A stretch of 64,000 nt of DNA, taken from positions 1-64,000 of the forward strand of contig NZ_JAPVOT010000019.1 in the NCBI RefSeq assembly GCF_027257845.1, in the 5' to 3' direction. Position 1 is the first letter of the stretch. Each line of letters opens with the position of its first letter. Below, piece after piece: positions 48,661 to 57,352 of this stretch. The position numbers were made by a program, and so were the translations under genes. This stretch comes from Alteromonas sp. BMJM2. Its GTDB lineage: Bacteria > Pseudomonadota > Gammaproteobacteria > Enterobacterales > Alteromonadaceae. The notes beneath the pieces are model-generated. The model made no database searches. It was not told where the DNA came from and saw nothing but the letters and a program-made list of their open reading frames with translations.

Positions 48661-51600
48661 ATGGTTTTTGGTTGGGTTACACTAGCGGTACTGTATCTAT
48701 TTTTACTTTTTTCTCTGGCAAGCTGGGGCGAAAAGAACTCGCCAACGGCACGGGCGCTTACCTCACACCCAGCGATTTACTCCCTAGCATTGGCGATTTA
48801 CTGCACCGCGTGGACATTTTTTGGCATGGTGGGACAGGCAAGTAGAGATACCTGGATTTATCTGCCTATTATGCTCGGCCCCATTTTGGTGTATGTGGTG
48901 GGTTATAAGTTTATTTATAAGTTGACTTTGGTAAGTAAAAAGCAGCACATCACGACTATTTCTGATTTTATTGCCTCTCGTTACGGAAAACGTCAAACGG
49001 TGGCGTTGGTTGTTACACTCATCGCATTACTTGCCACCATTCCCTATATCGCACTGCAACTAAAAGCCGTTGGCAACACATTTCAGCTACTGACCCAGCA
49101 ACCTAAAAACGACATTATTATTATTGCGGCAACGGCATTTATCGCCGTTTTCGCCATCTATTTTGGTACCCGTCAAACGGATGTCACCGAATATAGAAGA
49201 GGCTTAATGCTAGCTATCGCCTTCGAATCGTCGGTTAAATTACTAGCACTCGTTTTAGTGGCATTTGTTGGTTATAGCGCGTGGAAAACCACACAAAGCG
49301 GGCCCTTTTTTGAAAGCTTTTTAAACGAAGCGGCCTTGTCTACCTTTAGCTCATTTACGTTTATTGCTCAAACCATAATGGCAGCTGCCGCCATCGTGTG
49401 TTTACCACGGCAGTTTCACGTAGCGATTATCGACAATTTAAGCTTGTCACACTTACGCACTGCTCGCTGGTTGTTTCCGCTTTATCTCATTATTATTTCA
49501 GCGGTTATCCCGGTTATCGCCATTGCCGGTAAAGCCATATTTGCGGGTACCAGTGTAGAGCCTGATTCGTACGTTTTATCACTGGCCATGTTTTCCGAGT
49601 CTGCCTTACTACAAGTCATCGTTTTTGTTGGCGGCCTGTCTGCTGCCACCGCGATGATTATTGTTGCAACGCTTACGCTCAGCACCATGCTAACGAACGA
49701 CGTTATACTGCCACGCATATTGGCACTGACCGAAGATACGGGCAAAAAACGTGATATTTCTCGCCGCATAAGATTAATAAGGCGAGTGGTTATCGCCTTT
49801 ATCTTGCTAATGGCCTTTTTATACCACCAGCAAATGACGAGCAGCCGCTCGCTGCACTCTATAGGTCTAATTGCATTTTCACTGGTTATTCAGCTACTTC
49901 CGGCCATTGTAGGTGGCTTATATTGGAAACGAGCCCATGCTCACGGTGTGTATGCGGGGTTAATGATTGGCTTGGTTATTTGGGTTTTGTGGCTAGTGCT
50001 ACCTATTGTGAGCGACCAAGTGTCAAGGCTTGAACAAAACGAACTGATTAGCCAAGGAGCAATGATCAGTTTAGCTGCTAATGCCTTTATGTATGTGCTG
50101 TTTTCTTGGTTTGCCCCCCAGCGACTCATCGATCGCATGCAGGCGGAAGCCTTTGTGTCGCCCACTATGTCTGCCAGTAACACGGTTAAAACACAGGCAA
50201 CTAACGTGAAAGTGTCAGACCTAACTACGCTACTGTCCACGTTTATGGGTTCGGGCAGATGCGTACAGCTTGTTGATGAATATCAGACGCTTAATCACTG
50301 CCAGCTGCATGAGCAAGATACGCCAGATGAATCGTTCTTATCATTTTGTGAACGGGCGCTAGGTGGGGTAATTGGTGCATCAAGCGCTAAAGTGCTTCTC
50401 GATAGCGCGCTGCGCGGTAAAAAAATGGACTTCACTGAGATCATCAACTTCTTTGATGACACCACTCAGGCCATGCAGTTTAATATGACCGCCCTACTTA
50501 CCTCCCTTGAAAATATGGACCAAGGGATAAGTGTTGTCGACAAACACCTTCATTTAGTCGCGTGGAATAAGCGCTATTCAAACCTGTACCCCTACCCAGA
50601 CGACTTACTTGCTGTTGGCGTGCCCATTGAACGTCTTATTCGCTATAACGCGGCTCAGGGAGAGTTTGGCACGTATAATGTTGAGGCTGAGGTAGAAAAA
50701 CGCTTAGAGCACTTGCGCTCAGGCATGCCCCATCGATTCACCCGTCAGCGAAAAGACGGCCGAGTGATAGAAATGGTGGGCAACCCGCTACCTGGTGGCG
50801 GCTTTGTAACCAGCTTCAATGATATTACCGGTCACGTAGAAATTCAGCAGGCCCTTGAAGAGTCTAATATCGATCTTGAAGCCAGAATAAAAAAGCGTAC
50901 TGAAGAGGTACATTCCATTAATGCCGAGCTGCGCCTTGAAATTGAAAAGCGCGCCGGCGCCGAAAAAGAGTTAATTCGAGCGAGAAAAGCTGCGGAAGAT
51001 GCCAACGCAAGTAAAACGCGATTTTTAGCCCTTGCCAGCCATGATGTATTACAGCCCCTCAATGCGGCCAAGCTATACGTAAGCGCACTGGAAGAACAAG
51101 ACCTATCCGAGCAAACCCACACTATCATTCAAAAGCTCAGTCACAGTGTGTCGTCCAGCGAAGCGCTTATTGGTACGTTGCTAGATATTGCGCGCCTTGA
51201 TCAGGGCGAGATGAAGCCAGATTTCGAGTCGGTTGACGTGAGCAATCTGCTTTCGCCTCTTTTGGATGAGATGTCTATGCGAGCGAAAGAGAAAGGGCTG
51301 GAGCTTAAAGCGATAATTCGCCCATGCTGGGTGAGAGCCGATAAAACTTATTTATACCGGATTTTGCAAAACCTGCTGTCTAACGCGGTGAAGTATACCG
51401 AGAAAGGCAGAGTGTTATTTGTTGTGAAACCTGTCGGCAATTCCGTGACGTTTAATATTATGGATACCGGCATTGGTATTTCAGGCGACAAATTAGACAC
51501 TATATTTGGCGACTTTTTTCGCGCTAACGAGAGCAAGGAGCATGGCCTTGGGTTAGGACTAGGTGTAGTACGGCGACTTAGCTTACAGCTTAACAGCGAA

Positions 51601-52113
51601 ATTAACGTCACTTCTCGCCTAGGCAGAGGCAGTAGCTTTCGCTTTACGTTGGAAAAAGTTGCGGCGAAACTGCCTTCTGCCCAAGCCGCGAAACCAAGAA
51701 ACACCACATTTAGTGGAATGAAAGTACTTTGTGTAGACGATCAGCAAGAAAACTTAGATGCATTGAGTACGTTACTAGAAAAATGGGGAGTCAGCGTAAC
51801 GCTTGCCAATAATTGGGATGATGCGTTATCCCTTGCCATGTCAGTGAAGCCGCAAATTCTTTTGATGGACTATCAGCTAAGTCATGAAGATGACAAACAT
51901 GGTCTAGCGCTTATCGAGCTTATTAGAACAACCCTTAATGTAGTGGTTCCAGCGGCATTGATTACCGCGACCCCCGATGAAAACTTGGTGGTTCAATGCA
52001 AAGAACAGGGCGTTAACTTTTTAGCCAAACCGCTAAAACCTGCAAAGCTGCGGGCTTTACTGCAAAGCATGACCCGCTATATTCGAGAAGCGAAAAATGT
52101 AGAGCGCGACTAG
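48661..52113 (+). CDS. crbS: Hybrid sensor kinase with SSS transporter domain (CrbS-like)
   Basis: A 1150-residue protein. Residues about 1-490 form a sodium:solute symporter domain of 13 helices used as sensor. A PAS domain follows (about 612-735, GISVVDKHLHLVAWN), then a coiled coil (740-785), HisKA with His794 in ASHDVLQPLN, HATPase_c (NLLSNAVKYTE, DTGIGISGDKLD and GLGLGLGVVRRL) and a receiver with Asp1070 in LLMDYQLS. This is the layout of CrbS, which with CrbR controls acs in Vibrio and Pseudomonas. Here it lies between the symporter genes (divergent) and the acs-regulator pair. GGAAAGG precedes the ATG. The name is inferred from architecture and context. Confidence 0.9.
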   Translation: MVFGWVTLAVLYLFLLFSLASWGEKNSPTARALTSHPAIYSLALAIYCTAWTFFGMVGQASRDTWIYLPIMLGPILVYVVGYKFIYKLTLVSKKQHITTISDFIASRYGKRQTVALVVTLIALLATIPYIALQLKAVGNTFQLLTQQPKNDIIIIAATAFIAVFAIYFGTRQTDVTEYRRGLMLAIAFESSVKLLALVLVAFVGYSAWKTTQSGPFFESFLNEAALSTFSSFTFIAQTIMAAAAIVCLPRQFHVAIIDNLSLSHLRTARWLFPLYLIIISAVIPVIAIAGKAIFAGTSVEPDSYVLSLAMFSESALLQVIVFVGGLSAATAMIIVATLTLSTMLTNDVILPRILALTEDTGKKRDISRRIRLIRRVVIAFILLMAFLYHQQMTSSRSLHSIGLIAFSLVIQLLPAIVGGLYWKRAHAHGVYAGLMIGLVIWVLWLVLPIVSDQVSRLEQNELISQGAMISLAANAFMYVLFSWFAPQRLIDRMQAEAFVSPTMSASNTVKTQATNVKVSDLTTLLSTFMGSGRCVQLVDEYQTLNHCQLHEQDTPDESFLSFCERALGGVIGASSAKVLLDSALRGKKMDFTEIINFFDDTTQAMQFNMTALLTSLENMDQGISVVDKHLHLVAWNKRYSNLYPYPDDLLAVGVPIERLIRYNAAQGEFGTYNVEAEVEKRLEHLRSGMPHRFTRQRKDGRVIEMVGNPLPGGGFVTSFNDITGHVEIQQALEESNIDLEARIKKRTEEVHSINAELRLEIEKRAGAEKELIRARKAAEDANASKTRFLALASHDVLQPLNAAKLYVSALEEQDLSEQTHTIIQKLSHSVSSSEALIGTLLDIARLDQGEMKPDFESVDVSNLLSPLLDEMSMRAKEKGLELKAIIRPCWVRADKTYLYRILQNLLSNAVKYTEKGRVLFVVKPVGNSVTFNIMDTGIGISGDKLDTIFGDFFRANESKEHGLGLGLGVVRRLSLQLNSEINVTSRLGRGSSFRFTLEKVAAKLPSAQAAKPRNTTFSGMKVLCVDDQQENLDALSTLLEKWGVSVTLANNWDDALSLAMSVKPQILLMDYQLSHEDDKHGLALIELIRTTLNVVVPAALITATPDENLVVQCKEQGVNFLAKPLKPAKLRALLQSMTRYIREAKNVERD

Positions 52114-52173
52114 GGGTGTTGATCTTTGCTGTACCTTTAGCCCAAAACTCGTACAACAAAGATCAACACGCCC
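52113..52173. terminator. Long hairpin between the convergent kinase and channel genes
   Basis: GTGTTGATCTTTG (52116-52128) pairs perfectly with CAAAGATCAACAC (52157-52169), extended by GGG/CCC (52113-52115/52171-52173) with one bulged base. No T-run; it may stop both convergent transcripts. Confidence 0.6.
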
Positions 52174-52194
52174 TAATTAAGTTAGGGGAACTTG

Positions 52195-52845
52195 CTATAG
52201 TTCTTCATTCGCTTTATTCGAATCGTCTAGCTGCTTAGGAGTCGGCGCGTCGGTCTTGGCCACCACCTTTCCTATACTGTTCCACTTTACCTTCGGATTG
52301 AGCATAACTGGACGAGTAAGAATAAGGTTGTTTGGGTACATAATGGTTTCGCGCTCCGTTGTCACTAATCGAGTACTAAACGGACCAATATCAGCAATAA
52401 AGCCTTCAACAAAATTATCGCCATCGATAATGCGTAGGTAGTTGCCTCTGCGATAGGACACATTAGTGAGCAAAATAAAGTAGGCGGTGATGTTACTTAT
52501 TAACGACCAGCTAGCAAATAAAGCAACACCGGTTACCGTAATAATGGACGTGGAAAGTACAAGTAGCCCTGAAAAGTCGATGCCCCATGCGAGTAATAAT
52601 AAACACAAAGAAACAGTGGCCACCAGCACACGGGCAGCAAACAGCCCCTTTAATGCGCTATGAGATTTTAACTTTGACTTGGCAATATCATTTTCAATTT
52701 TTGGCAGCAGCTTTCTAGACATCACCAGATAAACCAGCAAAACTAAACTGCTAAACACGATATTCGATTGGTACTCAGTAGCCCACCGCAACACCCCATT
52801 TAACAGTTCCATCATTAACCCGTCGTTTTCCACAAAAACCCTCAT
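52195..52845 (-). CDS. Small MscS-family mechanosensitive channel
   Basis: A 216-residue membrane protein. TM helices lie at about 26-46, 68-90 and 95-125; the third continues to a pore-like GVALFASWSLISNITAYF helix. The beta domain has GNYLRIIDGDNFVEGFIADIGPFSTRL and YPNNLILTRPV (near 165-185), typical of MscS. It is short: the usual C-terminal alpha/beta domain is reduced, ending in a polar tail. It probably gates under hypo-osmotic stress. Start at 52845 is not certain; ATG codons at residues 11 and 12 are possible. It is divergent from rimK across 244 bp. Confidence 0.85.
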   Translation of the reverse strand: MRVFVENDGLMMELLNGVLRWATEYQSNIVFSSLVLLVYLVMSRKLLPKIENDIAKSKLKSHSALKGLFAARVLVATVSLCLLLLAWGIDFSGLLVLSTSIITVTGVALFASWSLISNITAYFILLTNVSYRRGNYLRIIDGDNFVEGFIADIGPFSTRLVTTERETIMYPNNLILTRPVMLNPKVKWNSIGKVVAKTDAPTPKQLDDSNKANEEL

Positions 52846-53089
52846 ATCAGTGTTAATATTCGTTACTAAGTTTATGGCAAATATACCGCCATTGTCGACA
52901 TGCTACCGTTATTGGGCTACTCTTTCATAAAATAAAAACAATCGCCACCATAAGAAAAAATCGTAAGACAGCCGTTACAGAGTCAATTAGTATGCGCGCC
53001 TAAATAGCTTGCGCATTTACTTGTCCCATGTAACGGTATGGTTAATACGTAAGCAAACTCACTTCTTCGTTATCAAGGCTGATATATTC

Positions 53090-53995
53090 ATGCGCATTGC
53101 AATACTCTCGAGAAATCCGAAACTCTACTCTACTTCACGCCTTGTTGAGGCAGGCAAGGCTAAAGGTCATGAAGTTGATGTTATTGATACTATGCATTGC
53201 TATATGGATATTACGAGTGCCCGCCCTTCGGTAAGATACAAGGGAAGAAAGCTTCCCTATTACGATGCGGTAATTCCGCGAATAGGCGCGTCGGTGAGTT
53301 TTTACGGCACATCAGTCGTTCGCCAATTTGAAATGATGGGCACATACAGTGTTAACGAGTCTGTCGCTATTAGCCGTTCTAGAGACAAGCTTCGCTCTTT
53401 ACAACTGCTCTCTCGTAAAGGCATTGGTATGCCAAGAACGGGATTTGCCCATCACCCGGATAAAATAGATGACGTGATCAAAACCGTTGGTGGCGCTCCT
53501 GTGGTGATAAAATTGCTTGAAGGCACTCAAGGTATTGGCGTTGTGTTAGCAGATACACACAATGCGGCTGAATCTATTATCGAAGCCTTTATGGGGTTGA
53601 ATGCCAGTATACTGGTGCAAGAATTCATTAAAGAAGCTGGCGGCAGTGACATTCGCTGTTTGGTAGTGGGCGGCAAAGTGGTAGCAGCAATGAAGCGCCA
53701 AGCGGCCGAAGGTGAGTTTCGTTCTAACTTACATCGCGGCGGCCAAGCAAGCTTAGTACGATTAAGCCCTGCAGAGCGCAAAACCGCAATAGATGCCGCC
53801 AAAACCATGGGGCTGAACTGTTGTGGAGTGGACATTTTACGCTCTAATAATGGCCCGGTTGTCATGGAAGTTAACTCATCACCTGGCTTAGAGGGTATTG
53901 AGAAAGCGACCAACAAAGATGTCGCAGCGATGATTATCTCATTTATTGAAAAAAGCGCTGGGCCGCATAAAACAAAAACACGTGGTAAAGGATAA
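53090..53995 (+). CDS. rimK: RimK family ATP-grasp alpha-L-glutamate ligase
   Basis: A 301-residue protein from ATG at 53090, which gives [18 protein letters not shown] and the exact length of RimK. An upstream 27-residue extension to 53009 is rejected. The ATP-grasp domain (about 100-285) has [14 protein letters not shown] (near 137-150), the [17 protein letters not shown] segment (near 178-194) and Mg ligands in [12 protein letters not shown] (near 258-269). RimK adds glutamates to the C-terminus of ribosomal protein S6 and can make poly-glutamate chains. It heads a cluster with an M14-family protein and a pfam05618 protein. Confidence 0.95.
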   Translation: MRIAILSRNPKLYSTSRLVEAGKAKGHEVDVIDTMHCYMDITSARPSVRYKGRKLPYYDAVIPRIGASVSFYGTSVVRQFEMMGTYSVNESVAISRSRDKLRSLQLLSRKGIGMPRTGFAHHPDKIDDVIKTVGGAPVVIKLLEGTQGIGVVLADTHNAAESIIEAFMGLNASILVQEFIKEAGGSDIRCLVVGGKVVAAMKRQAAEGEFRSNLHRGGQASLVRLSPAERKTAIDAAKTMGLNCCGVDILRSNNGPVVMEVNSSPGLEGIEKATNKDVAAMIISFIEKSAGPHKTKTRGKG

Positions 53996-54077
53996 GAAGG
54001 TCGTTAAGTGATGATTAGGGTATTTGGCCCAATTAATAATTTAAGGCTGCAACGCCATCTGTGAAGGAAAAACCTGA

Positions 54078-55109
54078 GTGGTAAGTAACGTTTTGACGAT
54101 TGGGGGACACGATATAGCCCCAGGAGAAACCAAAAAAATAAACCTTGAGATGCCACCGCTTTATACAGCGACGAATATGAGCATTCCTGTTTATGTAAAG
54201 CGAGGCAAACGCCCCGGCCCCATTATGTTCGTTAGTGCAGCTATCCACGGCGACGAACTCAACGGGATAGAAATTGTAGGCCGCTTAATTCGCTCAAAAG
54301 CTATTGAGAAACTGCGTGGTACACTTATCGCAGTACCAATGGTTAACGTTTACGGTGTACTGAATCAATCCCGCTATTTACCTGACAGACGAGACTTGAA
54401 CCGCAGCTTTCCCGGTAGCAAAAAGGGCTCTTTAGCAGGTCGACTTGCCAATTTATTTTTTAACGAAGTAGTAAGTAAGTGCGATGTGGGAATAGATCTT
54501 CACACCGGCGCTATTCATCGAAGTAATCTTCCACAAATTCGAGCGAATTTGGACGATACGGAAGTGCTGGAAATGGCGAAAGCGTTTGGCGTACCGGTAT
54601 TGCTGAATGCTGAAATACGTGAGGGCTCGCTAAGAGAGGCGGCTAGCACCAGTGGCGTAAAGATTCTGCTTTATGAAGCTGGACAAGCACTTCGCTATGA
54701 TGAATTTTCTATACGGGCCGGAGTGAAAGGGATTATTAATACCATGCGGCATTTAGGCATGCTGAATAAAAGCCGCAGCAAAGGTCACAGTATTAATCGT
54801 TTCATCGCACAACAAAGCGGATGGGTAAGAGCTTCTGAAAGCGGATTTGTTACCCATTTGGCACAGCTTGGCGACCACGTTGAAAAGGGAGATAAATTAG
54901 CGGCCATTGCCGACCCATTTGGTAACTTTGTTGGCAGTATTATCAGTCCAGCCGAAGGCATTGTAATCGGAAAGCAAAATATACCGCTTACCCAAGAGGG
55001 TGAAGCCATATATCACATTGCCTATTTCTCTAAGCCTAACGAAGTAGCAGAACATGTTGAGCTTTACCAAGACAACCTGCTGCCTAGTGAAGAACCTCTT
55101 GTAGAGTAA
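54078..55109 (+). CDS. Succinylglutamate desuccinylase/aspartoacylase family (M14-like) protein
   Basis: A 343-residue metal-dependent hydrolase. Zinc ligands are His and Glu in AIHGDELNGIEIVG (near 55-68) and His in GIDLHTGAIHRS (near 138-149); the catalytic Glu is probably in LLYEAGQ (near 197-203). RDLNRSFPG (near 111-119) binds the substrate carboxylate. The C-terminal part (about 250-330) has a barrel-like GFVTHLAQLGDHVEKGDKLAAI segment resembling a lipoyl-type hairpin. Start is GTG at 54078. It sits 82 bp after rimK and 5 bp before the pfam05618 gene. Action on glutamyl or N-acyl amino acid chains is an inference. Confidence 0.88.
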   Translation: MVSNVLTIGGHDIAPGETKKINLEMPPLYTATNMSIPVYVKRGKRPGPIMFVSAAIHGDELNGIEIVGRLIRSKAIEKLRGTLIAVPMVNVYGVLNQSRYLPDRRDLNRSFPGSKKGSLAGRLANLFFNEVVSKCDVGIDLHTGAIHRSNLPQIRANLDDTEVLEMAKAFGVPVLLNAEIREGSLREAASTSGVKILLYEAGQALRYDEFSIRAGVKGIINTMRHLGMLNKSRSKGHSINRFIAQQSGWVRASESGFVTHLAQLGDHVEKGDKLAAIADPFGNFVGSIISPAEGIVIGKQNIPLTQEGEAIYHIAYFSKPNEVAEHVELYQDNLLPSEEPLVE

Positions 55110-55114
55110 AAATA

Positions 55115-55549
55115 ATGAACAATAAAAAACTTATTGGTGCTGTCGAGCTATGTGATTTACCCCAGTTAGCTATTACAGAACTCAACGTGAGAGTAGACAC
55201 TGGAGCAGCCACATCGTCTTTACATGTGGATAATATAGAAGAGCTAACGAAAGACGATGAGCTATGGATTAGCTTCGACATTCACCCTGACATTTACAAT
55301 GTCGATACGGTTGTAAGGCGAGAAGCGAAAGTTTTTGGCAAAAAAAAGGTGAAAAGTTCTACCGCAACGCGAGAAAAGCGCTATGTTATATTAACGGACA
55401 TTGTTATGGACGGTTTTCAGTGGAATATCCAGCTTACGCTAACAGACCGTTCTGAAATGACATATTCTATGTTACTTGGCCGAGAGGGAATGGCTGGACA
55501 TTTCGTTGTAGACCCTGAATATGATTTCCTTCTCACTGGAAAAGACTAG
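55115..55549 (+). CDS. Retropepsin-like protein of the pfam05618 family (RimB-like)
   Basis: A 144-residue protein. The segment NVRVDTGAATSSLHVDNIEE (near 23-42) carries the aspartic-protease-like DTGA motif of the family annotated as ATP-dependent zinc protease, and ends with SMLLGREGMAGHFVVDP (near 119-135), a typical closing element. In Pseudomonas the family member RimB is encoded with rimK and affects RpsF glutamation. Here it follows the M14-like gene by 5 bp. Catalytic class is not established beyond the DTGA motif. Confidence 0.85.
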   Translation: MNNKKLIGAVELCDLPQLAITELNVRVDTGAATSSLHVDNIEELTKDDELWISFDIHPDIYNVDTVVRREAKVFGKKKVKSSTATREKRYVILTDIVMDGFQWNIQLTLTDRSEMTYSMLLGREGMAGHFVVDPEYDFLLTGKD

Positions 55550-55620
55550 AGCGCATCCCTTTTTACTAGCCTTTACTGTATAGCAAAGGTCAATGCGCTG
55601 TTATCAAAGGAAAGAATTTA

Positions 55621-56646
55621 ATGGACACGTGTCGGCCAGGTAGGACTTTGCTTTTTTCATCTCTACAGATCCGCATTGTTTTTGTGCTGTTTGCCTATGT
55701 TCTTTTTACCTTCATACCTAACGTATACGCTAATGAAGATAGCGACTCTTCAAGCACGGCCCACACGAAGATAAGATTACCCAATATTCACCCAGGCCGA
55801 GATGCTGTCTATGCCCACGCGAAACAGTTGCTTACCGAGGCGTTACTGATAACACAAGCAGACTACGGCACTTTCGAATTTGTAGTGAGTGGTCAAGAAA
55901 GCCCACAGCAGCGGCAATTGAGGAATTTAGAGCACGACCTCCTCGACGTTACTTGGAGCGTTACCTCATCAGACAGAGAAGCCTATTTTTTGCCTATACG
56001 TATTCCTATTATGGCAGGGCTTTTTGGCAAACGCGTGCTGTTAATTAACTCTGAGGACAAGCGATTTTCAAAGGATATGGACTTAGCGAGTTTACGAGAA
56101 TTTAGAGCGGTTCTAGGATACGATTGGCCCGATACCGCTATTTTTAGACAGGCTGGGATCCCAGTACTAGAAACCACCTATCGGGCATCGTTTAAAATGG
56201 TGTCAGAAAGATTTGCTGACATGTTTCCTCGCAGCGTGATGGAAGTAGTAGAAGAGATTGAAAACAAAGACTTTATTAGAGGACTTGTTGTTGAGGACAA
56301 TATTGTTATCTCATACCCTAGCCCAATATTCTTCTTTGTGAGTAGTAATAATCAGCAGCTTGCTACACGAATAACCGACGGCTTGTTACAGCTGTTAAAA
56401 AATCACCGGTTTCAACAGTTACTAAAGGAACATAAGGGCTATAAACAAAGCCTTGCACTACTAAAGGGGCGAACAGTCATTAGTATAGGCAACCCTCTTT
56501 TAAGCATCGAGAGTAAAAAGGCAATAGAGAATTTTCTGCCACTATTCACGCCCGCAGAAATCCTGTTCGACAACTTTGCACCAGATAGTGATATTTCAGA
56601 CGATGGTGTAATCGAGCATAATGCTGCTGCAAAAAGCTCGTCATAA
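55621..56646 (+). CDS. Periplasmic solute-binding-like protein
   Basis: A 341-residue protein with a signal peptide (about 1-38, ending VYA). Residues about 60-290 resemble the type II periplasmic binding fold: a strand-helix start, the LASLREFRAVLGYDWPDTAIFRQAGIPV segment (near 158-185) and FADMFPRSVMEVVEEI (near 200-215). No permease or ATPase is adjacent, so a sensor or orphan role is possible. A clear AAAGGAAAG precedes the ATG. It follows the pfam05618 gene by 71 bp and converges with the response regulator gene. Confidence 0.72.
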   Translation: MDTCRPGRTLLFSSLQIRIVFVLFAYVLFTFIPNVYANEDSDSSSTAHTKIRLPNIHPGRDAVYAHAKQLLTEALLITQADYGTFEFVVSGQESPQQRQLRNLEHDLLDVTWSVTSSDREAYFLPIRIPIMAGLFGKRVLLINSEDKRFSKDMDLASLREFRAVLGYDWPDTAIFRQAGIPVLETTYRASFKMVSERFADMFPRSVMEVVEEIENKDFIRGLVVEDNIVISYPSPIFFFVSSNNQQLATRITDGLLQLLKNHRFQQLLKEHKGYKQSLALLKGRTVISIGNPLLSIESKKAIENFLPLFTPAEILFDNFAPDSDISDDGVIEHNAAAKSSS

Positions 56647-56692
56647 GTCGTTAATTACGAATAGCTCATATTCAAAGATACCATTATTCCGC

Positions 56693-57337
56693 CTAACGCG
56701 AAGGGGGTTCTAGTTCTAGCTGTGAAGCAATGAGTACCGCTTGCGTGCGATTGTTAATTCCCAGCTTTTTGAATAGGGCTGTAACGTGGGCTTTTACCGT
56801 CGCTTCAGCAATATCTAAGTTGTAGCCAATCTGCTTGTTCAACAAACCGTCTCGCATATAGCACAGCACTTTATACTGAGAAGGTGTAAGCGAAGCAACC
56901 TTGTCAGCAAGCTCTGAAAATGCCTCGTCAACGTCATCGACACTTTCACTTAGCCCTTCAGGTAGCCAAATATCACCATCGAGAATGGCCTCAACAGCAT
57001 TACCAATATCTTGTGCACTGGCAGTTTTAGGTATAAAGCCCGATGCGCCAACACCAATAATTTTAGATATTAACGCAGTATCTTCGGTACCCGATACTAC
57101 GGCCACAGGAATATCTGGATATAGCTTGCGAATATGAAGAAGCCCGAACAGATCGTTACTGCCGGGCATATGTAAATCGAGTAAAAGCAGGTCGATATCC
57201 TCTTTGTTGAGCATATCAACCGTAGACATTAAGTCGCCTGCCTCCTTGAGTGTTAAGGACGGCAGCGACAAGGATAGAGCGCCTCTTAATGCATCGCGAT
57301 ACAGCGGGTGATCATCTGCAATTAAAAGCGTTATCAT
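56693..57337 (-). CDS. crbR: LuxR-type response regulator (CrbR-like)
   Basis: A 214-residue NarL/FixJ-type regulator. The receiver (1-120) has ADDHPL (7-12), phosphoacceptor Asp54 in LLLDLHMPGS, Ser/Thr in SGTED (near 80) and Lys in FIPKTAS (near 102). The LuxR HTH (about 148-210) has LTPSQYKVLCYMRDGLLNKQIGYNLDIAEATVKAHVTALFKKLGINNR-type helices. It is cotranscribed with acs (15 bp after it), a strong hint that it is CrbR, the partner of the CrbS-like kinase encoded 5-9 kb away. AAGGAAAA precedes the ATG. Confidence 0.9.
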   Translation of the reverse strand: MITLLIADDHPLYRDALRGALSLSLPSLTLKEAGDLMSTVDMLNKEDIDLLLLDLHMPGSNDLFGLLHIRKLYPDIPVAVVSGTEDTALISKIIGVGASGFIPKTASAQDIGNAVEAILDGDIWLPEGLSESVDDVDEAFSELADKVASLTPSQYKVLCYMRDGLLNKQIGYNLDIAEATVKAHVTALFKKLGINNRTQAVLIASQLELEPPSR

Positions 57338-57352
57338 TGTCGTTTTCCTTGA

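Noticed and set aside
53009-53089. 27-residue N-terminal extension of RimK
   Set aside because: RimK starts at MRIAIL; the extension lies in the divergent promoter region and has no RBS.
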